Part shown: positions 1 through 7,987 of the stretch, piece by piece
Layout of the letters: every line of letters starts with the position of its first letter
Position numbering within the stretch: position 1 is the first letter of the stretch
From: Halomonas sp. THAF5a
GTDB taxonomy: Bacteria; Pseudomonadota; Gammaproteobacteria; Pseudomonadales; Halomonadaceae
DNA length: 64,000 nucleotides
NCBI RefSeq assembly: GCF_009363755.1
Contig: NZ_CP045417.1
Coordinates: 186,001 to 250,000 of the forward strand
Direction of reading: 5' to 3'
Position numbers and translations under genes: made by a program
Notes under the pieces: model-generated
Told to the model about the DNA's origin: nothing
The model's input: only the letters and a program-made list of their open reading frames with translations
Database searches by the model: none

Positions 1-1
1 C

Positions 2-1663
2 ACCAACGGCCCGCTGGCGTTCATGGATATCTACGACAAGATGTGCTTCACGGTGGCCTCGGCGGGCGGGCGCCGCGGCGCCCAGATGGGCACCTTCGAC
101 GTCGGCCACCCCGACGTGCGCCAGTTCATCGAGGCCAAGCGCGAGGCGGGCCGGCTGCGCCAGTTCAATCTCTCGCTGCTGATCACCGACGAGTTCATGG
201 AGGCGGTGAAGAACGACACCGACTGGCCGCTGGCCTTTCCCCTCCACCCGGGCGAGAAGGACGACGTCGAGGAGAGCGAGCTGATCTACCGCGACTGGCC
301 GGTGATCGAGGAGGGCTACACCCTCGACGACGAGGGGCGCGTGGCCTGCCGCATCGTCGAGGTGATCCGCGCCCGGGAGCTGTGGGACACCATCATGGCC
401 TCGACCTACGACTTCGCCGAGCCGGGCTTCATCCTGATCGACCAGGTCAACCGCATGAACAACAACTGGTTCTGCGAAGAGATCCGCGCCACCAATCCTT
501 GCGGCGAACAGCCGCTGCCACCGGAGGGCGCCTGCCTGCTCGGCTCGGTGAACCTGACTCGGTTCGTCATCGACCCCTTCGGCAAGGCGCCGCGCTTCGA
601 CTGGGAGCGCTACCGCCAGGTGGTGGCGATCTTCACTCGCATGCTCGACAACGTGGTCGAGATCAGCGGCCTGCCCCTGGAGGGCCAGCGACGCGAGATC
701 GAGGCCAAGCGCCGCCACGGCATGGGGTTCCTGGGCCTGGGCTCGACCCTGACCATGCTCAAGATTCCCTACGGCTCGGCGGAATCGCTCGCCTTCACCG
801 AGGAGGTGAGTCGCACCCTGGCCCTCGAGGGCTGGAAGCAGGCCCTGGAACTCGCCCGCGAGAAGGGCGCGGCGCCGGCGCTCACCGAGGACTACGCGAT
901 CACCCCGCGGATGATGCGCGAGCGCCCCGAGCTCAAGCGCGACGGCTACGAGGTCGGCGACAAGGTGCCGGGGCGCATCCTCCACGCCCGCTACAGCCGC
1001 TACATGCAGAAGGTCGCCGAGGTGGAGCCGGAGCTGGTGGCGGCGCTGGCCGAGCACGGCGCGCGCTTCACCCACCACAGCTCGATCGCCCCCACGGGCA
1101 CCATCTCGCTGTCGCTGGGCAATAACGCCTCCAACGGCATCGAGCCGTCTTTCTCGCACCGCTACTTCCGCAACGTCATCCAGTCGGGCAAGAAGACCAA
1201 GGAGCAGGTCGAGGTGGTCTCCTTCGAGCTGGCCGCCTACCGCCACTTCATCGCCGCCGAGGCGGTGGAGAGCGACCTGCCCGACTACTTCATCACCGCC
1301 GACGCGGTGAGCCCGAAGCAGCACGTGGCGGTGCAGGCGGCGGCCCAGGGGTGGGTCGACTCGGCGATCTCCAAGACGGTCAACGTGCCCACCGAGTTCG
1401 CCTTCGAGGAGTTCAAGGACCTCTACCTCGACGCCTACGCCAGCAAGCTCAAGGGCTGCACCACCTTCCGCTTCAATCCCGAGGCCTTTCAGGGCGTGCT
1501 GGTGCGCGAGGACGACCTCAAGAACACCACCTACGTCTTCGAGCTGGAGAACGGCGAGACCGTCGAACTCAGAGGCGACGAGAAGGTCATCTACGACGGC
1601 GAGGAGCACAATGCGGCGAATCTCTATGATGCGCTGAAGGAAGGCACCTATGGCAAGTGGTAA
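2..1663 (+). CDS. nrdJa: Class II (B12-dependent) ribonucleotide reductase, large part NrdJa, 5'-truncated
   Basis: Reduces ribonucleotides to deoxyribonucleotides with adenosylcobalamin, so it needs no oxygen and is expected to work aerobically and anaerobically. The frame is open from base 2 and reads TNGPLAFM before the first internal ATG, so the N-terminal part lies outside the window. The visible finger-loop motif NPCGEQPL (around bases 494-517) carries the radical-site Cys and neighbouring Asn and Glu. PTGTISLSLGNNASNGIEPS (from about 1090) is the nucleotide-phosphate loop. The protein stops at 1663 without the C-terminal cysteine tail, which is encoded separately by the gene at 1868. 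This matches the split NrdJa/NrdJb enzyme known from Pseudomonas aeruginosa. A palindromic repeat fills the 204-bp gap to nrdJb. Confidence 0.95.
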   Translation, partial: TNGPLAFMDIYDKMCFTVASAGGRRGAQMGTFDVGHPDVRQFIEAKREAGRLRQFNLSLLITDEFMEAVKNDTDWPLAFPLHPGEKDDVEESELIYRDWPVIEEGYTLDDEGRVACRIVEVIRARELWDTIMASTYDFAEPGFILIDQVNRMNNNWFCEEIRATNPCGEQPLPPEGACLLGSVNLTRFVIDPFGKAPRFDWERYRQVVAIFTRMLDNVVEISGLPLEGQRREIEAKRRHGMGFLGLGSTLTMLKIPYGSAESLAFTEEVSRTLALEGWKQALELAREKGAAPALTEDYAITPRMMRERPELKRDGYEVGDKVPGRILHARYSRYMQKVAEVEPELVAALAEHGARFTHHSSIAPTGTISLSLGNNASNGIEPSFSHRYFRNVIQSGKKTKEQVEVVSFELAAYRHFIAAEAVESDLPDYFITADAVSPKQHVAVQAAAQGWVDSAISKTVNVPTEFAFEEFKDLYLDAYASKLKGCTTFRFNPEAFQGVLVREDDLKNTTYVFELENGETVELRGDEKVIYDGEEHNAANLYDALKEGTYGKW

Positions 1664-1700
1664 GCCAGTGTTCTCGAGCTGGCCCTCAGCGAGAGGCGCC

Positions 1701-1806
1701 GGGGATGAGCCGAAGAGGAGGTCCTACGCCATGGATGGCGTCGGTAGCGTACAAGGACGTATTCACAGCGCCTCCTCGCTGGTCCGACATTTCGGGGCTT
1801 GTCCCC
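1701..1806 (+). repeat. Intercistronic palindromic repeat, copy 1 (nrdJa-nrdJb)
   Basis: One of three related elements in the window. The outer arm GGGGATGAGCC (1701-1711) pairs with GGCTTGTCCCC (1796-1806); as RNA all 11 positions pair, two of them as a tandem U-G/G-U wobble. Inside is GAGGAGG (1715-1721) with CCTCCTC (1771-1777), and a small hairpin ACGCC/GGCGT (1726-1742) with an ATGGAT loop. This copy has about 16 extra bases before the right arm compared with copy 2. It lies between the two cistrons of one enzyme, so it should be in their shared mRNA. Short open frames through it are shadows, not genes. Confidence 0.85.
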
Positions 1807-1867
1807 GTCTCAGCCCCGAGCGATGGATGTCCAGTGCCACCCAACAACTTTTCGGAGGAGTCTCCTG

Positions 1868-2608
1868 ATGGCCGTCGAGATCACTTCCAAGATCGTCTCC
1901 TACAGCGTCAAGAAGGCGGTGGAAGCCCCGCCGCTGGCCGAGGAGAACCCGCTCACGGTGCGCATCCCCTCGCGCCCCGAGGGCACCCTGGAGGCCGTGT
2001 CGGAGAAGATCTCCTACGTCGGCGCCGAGGGGCGCAAGAAGGTCTACCTGCTGGTCTCCTTCATGCCCGTGGAGGGCGTGGTCAACGGCAAGCGGGTGGT
2101 GATCGAGCGCCCGGTGGAGTTCTTCTTTCCCTCTGGCCAGCTCTCCAGCGAGCACCAGTGGATCACCGCCACCATGCGCAGCCTGTCGCTGGCCGCCCGG
2201 GGCGGCTACGTCACCCAGGCGGTGGCCGACCTGCGCAAGGTGGCCTGGGACAAGGGCCTGGTGCGCTGCGGCATGAACCGCTGGGGCAAGCCGGTGTTCC
2301 ACGACTCCGAGGTCGCGGCCATCGCCTGGTCGATCCAGCAGATCCTCTACCGCCGCGGCTTCCTCGACCAGGATGGCCACCAGGTGCCGGTGGAGGAGCT
2401 GGTCAGCCGTTACGCCCAGCGCCTGGCGAGCGGCCGCCCCTGGCATCCGCCCACCCCGGAGGAGCTCGAGCAGGCCGACCGCCAGGCGCAGGAGCAGGGC
2501 GGTGGCCCCGCCGTGGTCGGCCACTGCCCCGAGTGCAACGGCGAGCTGATCATGATGGACGGCTGCCCCACCTGCTACTCCGGCTGCGGCTGGTCCAAGT
2601 GTGGATAA
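1868..2608 (+). CDS. nrdJb: Class II ribonucleotide reductase, C-terminal part NrdJb
   Basis: Supplies the C-terminal redox-active part of the split adenosylcobalamin-dependent reductase. It is 246 residues and starts at the ATG at 1868 behind GGAGGA (spacing 7-8), although the frame is open further upstream. The last ~28 residues contain CPEC, CPTC, C and a final C close to the terminus, the pattern of shuttle cysteines that re-reduce the active-site disulfide in NrdJa. By analogy with the P. aeruginosa split enzyme it must bind NrdJa to form an active reductase. The stop codon lies inside a perfect DnaA-box sequence. A strong bidirectional terminator follows at 2684. Confidence 0.93.
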   Translation: MAVEITSKIVSYSVKKAVEAPPLAEENPLTVRIPSRPEGTLEAVSEKISYVGAEGRKKVYLLVSFMPVEGVVNGKRVVIERPVEFFFPSGQLSSEHQWITATMRSLSLAARGGYVTQAVADLRKVAWDKGLVRCGMNRWGKPVFHDSEVAAIAWSIQQILYRRGFLDQDGHQVPVEELVSRYAQRLASGRPWHPPTPEELEQADRQAQEQGGGPAVVGHCPECNGELIMMDGCPTCYSGCGWSKCG

Positions 2609-2636
2609 GCGGGCCCGCTAGAGGGCCTGTGGATAA
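2600..2636. promoter_or_regulatory. Pair of perfect DnaA-box 9-mers
   Basis: TGTGGATAA (reverse complement TTATCCACA, the consensus DnaA box) occurs at 2600-2608, overlapping the nrdJb stop, and again at 2628-2636, in the same orientation, 28 bp apart. DnaA is known to regulate ribonucleotide reductase genes in other bacteria, but these boxes lie at the 3' end of the gene rather than at a promoter. A titration or auxiliary DnaA-binding site is an alternative. Confidence 0.55.
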
Positions 2637-2683
2637 CGCGGGCCGGCCCGGCTGAACGCCCGCGATGGGGGTAATAGCGATGG

Positions 2684-2724
2684 AGAGACGCCCCGGGACG
2701 CAGCGCGTTCCGGGGCGTCTCTTT
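2684..2724. terminator. Bidirectional rho-independent terminator between nrdJb and ubiV
   Basis: GAGACGCCCCGG and CCGGGGCGTCTC form a 12-bp perfect stem with a loop of about 13 bases. It is followed by TTTC on the plus strand and preceded by bases that give a short pyrimidine tract on the minus strand. It sits between the convergent ends of nrdJb and ubiV. Confidence 0.85.
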
Positions 2725-2752
2725 CATGTTGGCATGGGAAGGCGCGTTGCGC

Positions 2753-3670
2753 TCAGGGCGCGGCCGAGCCGCGGCTGTGGTCCATGCCCGGGCGGCCGTA
2801 CCAGTAGCCGTCGCAGACCTCGGCCTCCACCAGCGCCAGCGGGTCGGGGGCGGGAAGGGCGCCTCGCCGCGCCGCATCGAAGGCCGCGACCACCTCGGCC
2901 ATGCCCTCGGCGCGGGGACTCAGCCGGGCGCTCGCCACGCCCATCTCGGCCATGGTCGGCAGCTCGTGGCGCAGGTCCTGGCAGGCGCCGGAGAGGGTCT
3001 GGATGCCGTTCAGCGTGAACACCTCCCGGGATTCCTGGGAGCGCAGGGCGAGGCCCTCGGGATACTTCTGGCAGACGAACTGGCAGCGGTCCTTGGGCTT
3101 CTGGTGGCGCCGCGCGGTGAAGCAGCGTGACGACCAGGCCAGCGGCAGGTGACCGTAGGCGACGACCTCGCAGGGCTGCTCGAGCCCCCTGTCGCTACAG
3201 TCGGCCAGCAGCCGGGTCAGATCGTCTCGGGACATCTCCACCGGCGCCTGCCAGCCCTGCATGCCGGCGCGGGCCAGCACGGCCAGCGAGGCCGGGTTGT
3301 AGAGGTTCAGCGCGGCCCCGGCGACGAAGGGCAGGCCGGCAGCGGCGAGACGCTGCACCGCGCTCTGGTCGTTGGCCTCGACGGTGAACTCGCCATTGTC
3401 GCAGAGCCTGCGCAGGTCGCGCAGGTCGGCCTCGGACTCGATCAGGGTCTGGCTCGCCAGCACCACCCGCTTGCCGTTCTGGGCGAGCTCGCGGCCGATC
3501 CCCAGCCAGTCGTCGAGCTTCATGTCGCGGCGCCGGGAGCAGACCGACTCGCCCAGGGTGACGGTCTCGACGGGCCAGTCGGCGGCGGCGCAGTAGAAGG
3601 CGGCGTAGTCCTCGCGGGTCCAGTAGAAGAGCACCGGGCCAAGGCTCATTTCCAGGGTCGTGGCGGTCAT
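2753..3670 (-). CDS. ubiV: UbiV, O2-independent ubiquinone hydroxylation protein (U32 peptidase family)
   Basis: Partner of UbiU in the anaerobic ubiquinone pathway, where the complex uses prephenate as hydroxyl donor in place of the O2-dependent UbiI/H/F enzymes (known from E. coli). It is 305 residues; the ATG at 3670 follows AGGAGA. Four cysteines, C44, C183, C196 and C200, match the 4Fe-4S ligand pattern of UbiV. It lies 8 bp downstream of ubiU in the same direction, so the two are co-transcribed. In a nitrate-respiring cell this keeps ubiquinone supply independent of oxygen. A member of another U32 subfamily is unlikely given the paired arrangement and cysteines. Confidence 0.93.
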   Translation of the reverse strand: MTATTLEMSLGPVLFYWTREDYAAFYCAAADWPVETVTLGESVCSRRRDMKLDDWLGIGRELAQNGKRVVLASQTLIESEADLRDLRRLCDNGEFTVEANDQSAVQRLAAAGLPFVAGAALNLYNPASLAVLARAGMQGWQAPVEMSRDDLTRLLADCSDRGLEQPCEVVAYGHLPLAWSSRCFTARRHQKPKDRCQFVCQKYPEGLALRSQESREVFTLNGIQTLSGACQDLRHELPTMAEMGVASARLSPRAEGMAEVVAAFDAARRGALPAPDPLALVEAEVCDGYWYGRPGMDHSRGSAAP

Positions 3671-3678
3671 GAGGTCTC

Positions 3679-4674
3679 CTATTTCCAGCGCCGCTCGTAG
3701 GCGCCCAGGGTGGTTGTGGCGCCCTCGGAGAGCTCGCCGAGGCCGGCCATCCAGGCGGGCTCGGCGCGGAAGTGCCCGGGGGCGCGCTCGACACGATCCA
3801 GGGCCTGGCGCCAGATGCCGGCGACCTTCGAGACGTAGGCGGGGCTGCGCTGGCGTCCCTCGATCTTCACCGCGCTGATGCCCAGCTCCTTGAGCTCCGG
3901 GAGCAGCTCCAGGGTGTTGAGACTGGTCGGCTCCTCGATGGCGTGGTAGGTCTCGCCTCCCACCGCGAAGCGCCCCTTGCACAGGGTCGGGTAGCCGGCC
4001 CGTTCGCCCTCGGCGTAGCGGTCGATCAGCACGCCGTTGAGGCGTGACTCCCGGCCCCGGGGGGTCTCCTCCCAACGCACGTGGGCCGCCGGCGAGCAGA
4101 CGCCGCGGGTGTTGGGCGACTCGCCGGTGAGATACGACGACAGGTAGCAGCGCCCCTCGGCCATGATGCAGAGGCTGCCGAAGGCGAACACCTCGAGCTC
4201 CACCGGGCTCTGCTTCGCCAGGTCGCGGACCTGGGTGATCGAGAGCACCCGCGGCAGCACGGCGCGCTTGATGCCGAACTGCTCGTGGTAGAAGCGCAGC
4301 GCCTCATGGCTGGTCGCCGAGCCCTGCACCGAGAGGTGGCGGTCGAGGTGCGGGTGGCGGCGGGCGGCATAGTCGAGCAGCCCCATGTCGGCCAGGATCA
4401 GAGCGTCGACGCTGAGCTCGGCGGCCTGGTCCACGGCGCGGGTCCACATCGCCCAGCCGTCCGGCTGCGGGTAGGTATTGATGGCGCAGAACACCCGCTT
4501 TCCCCGGGCGTGGGCATAGTCGATGCCCTCCCCGGCGCGCTTGTCGGTGAAGTTGAGCCCGGCGAACTGGCGCGCGTTGGTGGTGTTCTGGAAGCCGAAG
4601 TAGACGGCATCGGCACCCTCGTTCACGGCTCGCTTGAGGGCGGGCAGGTTGCCGGCGGGGCAGACGAGCTCCAT
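3679..4674 (-). CDS. ubiU: UbiU, O2-independent ubiquinone hydroxylation protein (U32 peptidase family)
   Basis: Forms the heterodimeric Fe-S hydroxylation complex with UbiV for anaerobic ubiquinone synthesis. It is 331 residues. The four cysteines C169, C176, C193 and C232 fall at the positions I recall for the E. coli UbiU cluster ligands, which makes the call secure. It is first in a two-gene operon with ubiV. An ANR/FNR-like box lies about 100 bp upstream at 4771-4784, between ubiU and the divergent globin gene, and fits anaerobic induction. The third member of the pathway, the SCP2-domain protein UbiT, is not encoded anywhere in this window, although it is often a neighbour. Confidence 0.95.
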   Translation of the reverse strand: MELVCPAGNLPALKRAVNEGADAVYFGFQNTTNARQFAGLNFTDKRAGEGIDYAHARGKRVFCAINTYPQPDGWAMWTRAVDQAAELSVDALILADMGLLDYAARRHPHLDRHLSVQGSATSHEALRFYHEQFGIKRAVLPRVLSITQVRDLAKQSPVELEVFAFGSLCIMAEGRCYLSSYLTGESPNTRGVCSPAAHVRWEETPRGRESRLNGVLIDRYAEGERAGYPTLCKGRFAVGGETYHAIEEPTSLNTLELLPELKELGISAVKIEGRQRSPAYVSKVAGIWRQALDRVERAPGHFRAEPAWMAGLGELSEGATTTLGAYERRWK

Positions 4675-4770
4675 GGCGCGACTCCTCTCGATGAAATCCC
4701 GGCCATGCTAGTCGACCCGCCCGGCCCCGCCCTTGACGGGCGTCATCTCGGGCGGGCATTCGCCCCCGAC

Positions 4771-4784
4771 GTGATCCAGGTCAT
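4771..4784. promoter_or_regulatory. ANR/FNR-like box between ubiU and the globin gene
   Basis: GTGATCCAGGTCAT compares with the ANR/DNR consensus TTGAT-N4-GTCAA: the core TGAT and GTCA halves match and the outer bases differ. It can serve either divergent gene; its centre is about 95 bp from each start codon. Confidence 0.5.
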
Positions 4785-4872
4785 GTCCTGTCCACCGTTC
4801 GGCTCCCGGCCGTGGCGGGCATGCGCGCCTGGCCTAGGCTATGATCAGGCCCGTTCACCGTGCGGGGTGACC

Positions 4873-5301
4873 ATGGACATCGAGCGGCTCTTCGACGAGA
4901 GCTACGTGCGGGTGCTGAACCGCGAGGTCGAGGGGCAGGCGTTCTTCGCGATCTTCTACGACCGCTTCCTCGCCGCCTCGCCCGCGGTCGCCGAGAAGTT
5001 CCGCCATACCGACATGGCGCGCCAGCAGGCGATGCTCAAGAAGGCCTTCTACCACCTGCTGGCGTTCTACGCCTCGAGCCATACCGACTATTACCTGCAG
5101 CAGGTGGCGATCACCCACGACCGGGCCCACCGGGATATTTCTCCGAGGCTCTACGACCTCTGGCTCGAGAGTCTGATCGACACGGTGCGCGCCTTCGACG
5201 AGGCCTTCGACGACGACATCGAACTGGCCTGGCGGCTGGTGATGACCCCGGGCATCGTCTTCATGACCTTCCACTACGACCGGGGAAACGGCGACGGCTA
5301 G
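4873..5301 (+). CDS. Single-domain globin-like protein
   Basis: A 142-residue protein of all-helical globin size. Helix A/B carries FFAIFYDRFLAASP, and the segment THDRAHRDISPRLYDLWL (81-98) contains two histidines, H82 and H86, one of which is the likely proximal haem ligand. The closing TPGIVFM segment resembles a globin helix H. There is no attached signalling or reductase domain, so haem-based O2 or NO binding is a reasonable guess, not a demonstration. It starts at the ATG at 4873 and is transcribed away from ubiUV, sharing an intergenic region with an ANR-like box. The role in ubiquinone synthesis or NO metabolism is unknown. Confidence 0.7.
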   Translation: MDIERLFDESYVRVLNREVEGQAFFAIFYDRFLAASPAVAEKFRHTDMARQQAMLKKAFYHLLAFYASSHTDYYLQQVAITHDRAHRDISPRLYDLWLESLIDTVRAFDEAFDDDIELAWRLVMTPGIVFMTFHYDRGNGDG

Positions 5302-5421
5302 GACTTTCCGTGAACACCCTGGTGGGTTGACACGACTGGGCGCGTGCAGGGCCCCCGCGGGCGGACGTCCAGGGGGCGATGCCGCTGAGTCGGTAGACCT
5401 CGCGCCCGGTGCGAGGCGCCC

Positions 5422-6618
5422 TCAGCCGGCCGGCTCCGGATCCAGCGCCTGGCGCAGGTCGGCGAGCAGGTCCTCGACCTCCTCCAGGCCGATCGATAGC
5501 CGCAGCAGGTTGTCGCCGATGCCGCGCCGGGCGCGCTCCCGGGGCGAGAGATCGGCGTGGGAGGTGGTGCAGGGCTGGGTCACCAGGCTCTCGGCGCCGC
5601 CGAGGCTGGGCGCCAGCGCGAACAGCGCCAGCCGGTCGGCGACCCGGGCTGCCGCCTCGCCGCCGCCCGCCAGCTCGATGCCGAGCATGCCGCCGAACCC
5701 CGACATCTGGCGGCAGGCCAGCGCGTGCCCGGGATGGCTCGGAAGGCCCGGGTAGAGCACCCGGGCGAGGGCGGGGTGATTCGCTAGCGCCTCGGCGATC
5801 GTCTGGGCGGAGGCGCTGTGGCGCTGAACGCGCAGCGCCAGGGTGCGCAGGCTGCGGGACAGCAGCGCAGCCGTCTGGGGGGAGAGCGCCGTGCCCAGGC
5901 TCTGGCGCCATGCCCACATCGGCGACAGCACCTCGGCACTCCCCATCACGGCGCCGGCGGTAAGGTCGCCGTGGCCCCCCAGGTACTTGGTGGCGCTGTG
6001 CACCACCAGGTCGGCGCCCAGTGCCAGCGGATTCTGGTTGATCGGCGTGGCGAAGGTGCCGTCCACCGCGACCAGGGCGCCGTGACGGTGGGCCTGCTCG
6101 GCCACCGCGGCGACATCGATCAGCTGGAGCCTGGGGTTGGTCGGCGTCTCCAGATAGACCAGGCCCGCGCCCGCGACCAGGTATCGCTCCAGCGCCTCGG
6201 CGTCATGGCCCTCGAGCAGGCAGTGCGTGTCGATGCCCAAGCCCGGCAGATGTCGCTCGAGCAGGCTCATGGTGCCGCCGTAGACCTCGCCGAGGCAGAC
6301 GATGCCGCGCCGGCCGTGGGTCAGCAGCAGCGCGCTGATGGCGGCCATGCCCGAGCAGAAGGCCCAGGCCGACTCGGCCTGCTCCAGCGCCGCCAGGGTC
6401 TCCTCAAGGGCGTAGAGCGTGGGATTCTGGCCGTAGCGGGTATAGAGAGGGGCGCGTCGGCGCCCCTCGGTGACCTCGCGCAGCGCCGCGGTGTCGGGGT
6501 AGGCGAAGGTGGTGGTGTCGTAGATCGGCATGTGCGGGCTGCCGAAGGCGTCGCGCTGCCGCTGAGCGTGAATGGCCCGGGTCGCGGGGCCGTGGCGGGG
6601 CGGTTGGGAAGAGGACAT
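5422..6618 (-). CDS. Trans-sulfuration family PLP enzyme (cystathionine gamma-synthase / O-acylhomoserine sulfhydrylase type)
   Basis: 398 residues, the usual length of the Cys/Met-metabolism PLP family. Visible landmarks: the YTRYGQNPT substrate/PLP loop (59-67), SGMAAI (89-94) contacting the cofactor phosphate, the D186 region (VAVDGTFATP), and the PLP Schiff-base lysine K211 in HSATKYLGGHGD. It forms or breaks C-S bonds in homocysteine or cystathionine chemistry. Cystathionine gamma-synthase, O-acylhomoserine sulfhydrylase, cystathionine gamma-lyase and methionine gamma-lyase cannot be told apart by eye. It lies downstream of hmp in the same direction with a 99-bp gap and has its own RBS (AAGGAG), so it may be read from the hmp promoter or separately. 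Confidence 0.85.
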   Translation of the reverse strand: MSSSQPPRHGPATRAIHAQRQRDAFGSPHMPIYDTTTFAYPDTAALREVTEGRRRAPLYTRYGQNPTLYALEETLAALEQAESAWAFCSGMAAISALLLTHGRRGIVCLGEVYGGTMSLLERHLPGLGIDTHCLLEGHDAEALERYLVAGAGLVYLETPTNPRLQLIDVAAVAEQAHRHGALVAVDGTFATPINQNPLALGADLVVHSATKYLGGHGDLTAGAVMGSAEVLSPMWAWRQSLGTALSPQTAALLSRSLRTLALRVQRHSASAQTIAEALANHPALARVLYPGLPSHPGHALACRQMSGFGGMLGIELAGGGEAAARVADRLALFALAPSLGGAESLVTQPCTTSHADLSPRERARRGIGDNLLRLSIGLEEVEDLLADLRQALDPEPAG

Positions 6619-6717
6619 GGGAACTCCTTCGCGCGGTGAGAGGATTGGACGCGGCCCCGGCCCCCGGCGGGGAGGCCGTCCCGGGGTCGGGGTGGCATGA
6701 CCGGGCCCGACGTGCCG

Positions 6718-7887
6718 TCAGGCGGCCTCGAGGGGGCGGGAGGGGCCGAAGTGCTCGTAGTGGCGACGTTCCGCCGGCACGCCGAGGTCGGCCAGTGCCC
6801 GATCCACGGCGGTCATGAAGCCCGGGGGGCCAACGAAGTAGCAGCGGGCGCCCTCGGGCAGCAGATCGGCGAGCAGCTCGCGGTCGATGCGACCGATATG
6901 GTCGGCGTCGGCGCCGCGCTCATGGACGCTCACGGCATGCAGTCGCTGCGGGTGCGCGGAGGCCAGCGCCGCCACCTCGTCGCGGAAGGCGTGGTGCTCG
7001 GCGTCCAGGGCGGCGTGCAGGTAGATCACCCGGCGTCCCGCGGCCAGGGCGTGGCGCGCCATCGGCAGCAGCGGGGTCTGGCCGACGCCGCCGGAGGCCA
7101 GCAGCAGGGGCTCGTCCTCACCCTGCAGGATCAGCTCGCCGGCGGGCGGCAGCAGCTCCAGGGTGTCACCCACCGCCATGGCATCGTGGAAGTGGCGGCT
7201 CGCCCGGCCCTCGGGCTCGCGCTTGATCGAGATCCGGTAGGAGCGGCCGTTGGGCACGTCCGAGAGGCTGTAGTGGCGATAGAGCGGCTCGCCGTCGATG
7301 GTCAGCCGCACGCCGATGAACTGGCCGGGCGCGTGATCGGCCACCAGGCCGCCGTCCTCGGGCTCCAGCACGAAGGAACGGATCACCGCGCTCTCGCGGC
7401 GGATCTCGGCGATGCGAAAGCGCCGCGTGCCGCGCCAGCCGCCGGGGCGCTCGGCGAAGGCCCGGTAGCGGTGATCCTCCAGCTCGATGAGCAGGCCGGC
7501 GAGCTCCTCGTAGAGGGCGCTCCAGGCTCCGGCGACCTCCGGGGTCACCGCCTCGCCCAGCACCTCGCCGATGGCGGCCATCAGGCACTCGCCGACGATG
7601 GGGTACTGATCGGGCCGGATGCCCAGGGCGACGTGCTTGCCGACGATAGTACCCAGCGCCCCCCTGGCCTGCTGGGTATCCTCGCGCAGCCCCACGTAGG
7701 CCAGCACCGCGCCGGCCAGCGCCCGGGGCTGTCCGCCGTCGCGCTGATGGGCCTCGTTGAACAGCGGCTTCACCTCGGGGTAGCGCGAGAACATCAGCGG
7801 ATAGAAGCGCTGGGTGATGGCGTCGAGATGCTCCGCCACCGTGGGCGCGGTGGCGGCGATCAGGCGTTCCTGGTCTGGGGTCAGCAT
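6718..7887 (-). CDS. hmp: Flavohaemoglobin, NO dioxygenase Hmp
   Basis: Converts NO plus O2 to nitrate using NAD(P)H; cytoplasmic NO detoxification. It is 389 residues. The N-terminal globin domain has Y29 (B10), Q53 (E7) and proximal H85, the canonical trio. The central FAD-binding part has the YRHYSLSD motif, and the NAD-binding part has GGVGQTPLLPM. The frame continues upstream, but the ATG at 7887 gives the standard MLTPDQ-type N-terminus. A near-perfect NsrR palindrome lies 29 bp upstream, so induction by NO is expected. It stands next to other NO-related genes (nnrS, norCBQD). Confidence 0.96.
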   Translation of the reverse strand: MLTPDQERLIAATAPTVAEHLDAITQRFYPLMFSRYPEVKPLFNEAHQRDGGQPRALAGAVLAYVGLREDTQQARGALGTIVGKHVALGIRPDQYPIVGECLMAAIGEVLGEAVTPEVAGAWSALYEELAGLLIELEDHRYRAFAERPGGWRGTRRFRIAEIRRESAVIRSFVLEPEDGGLVADHAPGQFIGVRLTIDGEPLYRHYSLSDVPNGRSYRISIKREPEGRASRHFHDAMAVGDTLELLPPAGELILQGEDEPLLLASGGVGQTPLLPMARHALAAGRRVIYLHAALDAEHHAFRDEVAALASAHPQRLHAVSVHERGADADHIGRIDRELLADLLPEGARCYFVGPPGFMTAVDRALADLGVPAERRHYEHFGPSRPLEAA

Positions 7888-7915
7888 GGCGGGGCTCCGG
7901 TCAGGGGTGTCTTTT

Positions 7916-7938
7916 AAAGTGCATTTAAAATACATCTT
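7916..7938. promoter_or_regulatory. NsrR operator upstream of hmp
   Basis: A 23-bp imperfect palindrome with half-sites AAAGTGCATTT and AAATACATCTT (read on the plus strand), matching the 11-1-11 NsrR consensus of AAGATGCATTT-like arms. It lies in the expected promoter region of hmp. A second copy of the same motif stands before norC at 15854-15876, which strengthens the assignment to the NO-sensing repressor NsrR. Confidence 0.85.
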
Positions 7939-7987
7939 AAAGCCTGGCCCCGTCATCTCGCGGCGCTGACGCAAAATGTCGCAGGGA

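Noticed and set aside
1650..1868. Short open frames running through repeat copies 1-3 (for example 72 codons at 1650-1868)
   Set aside because: They are created by the repeat sequence itself, lack good starts and family likeness, and overlap the palindromic arms. Treated as non-coding.
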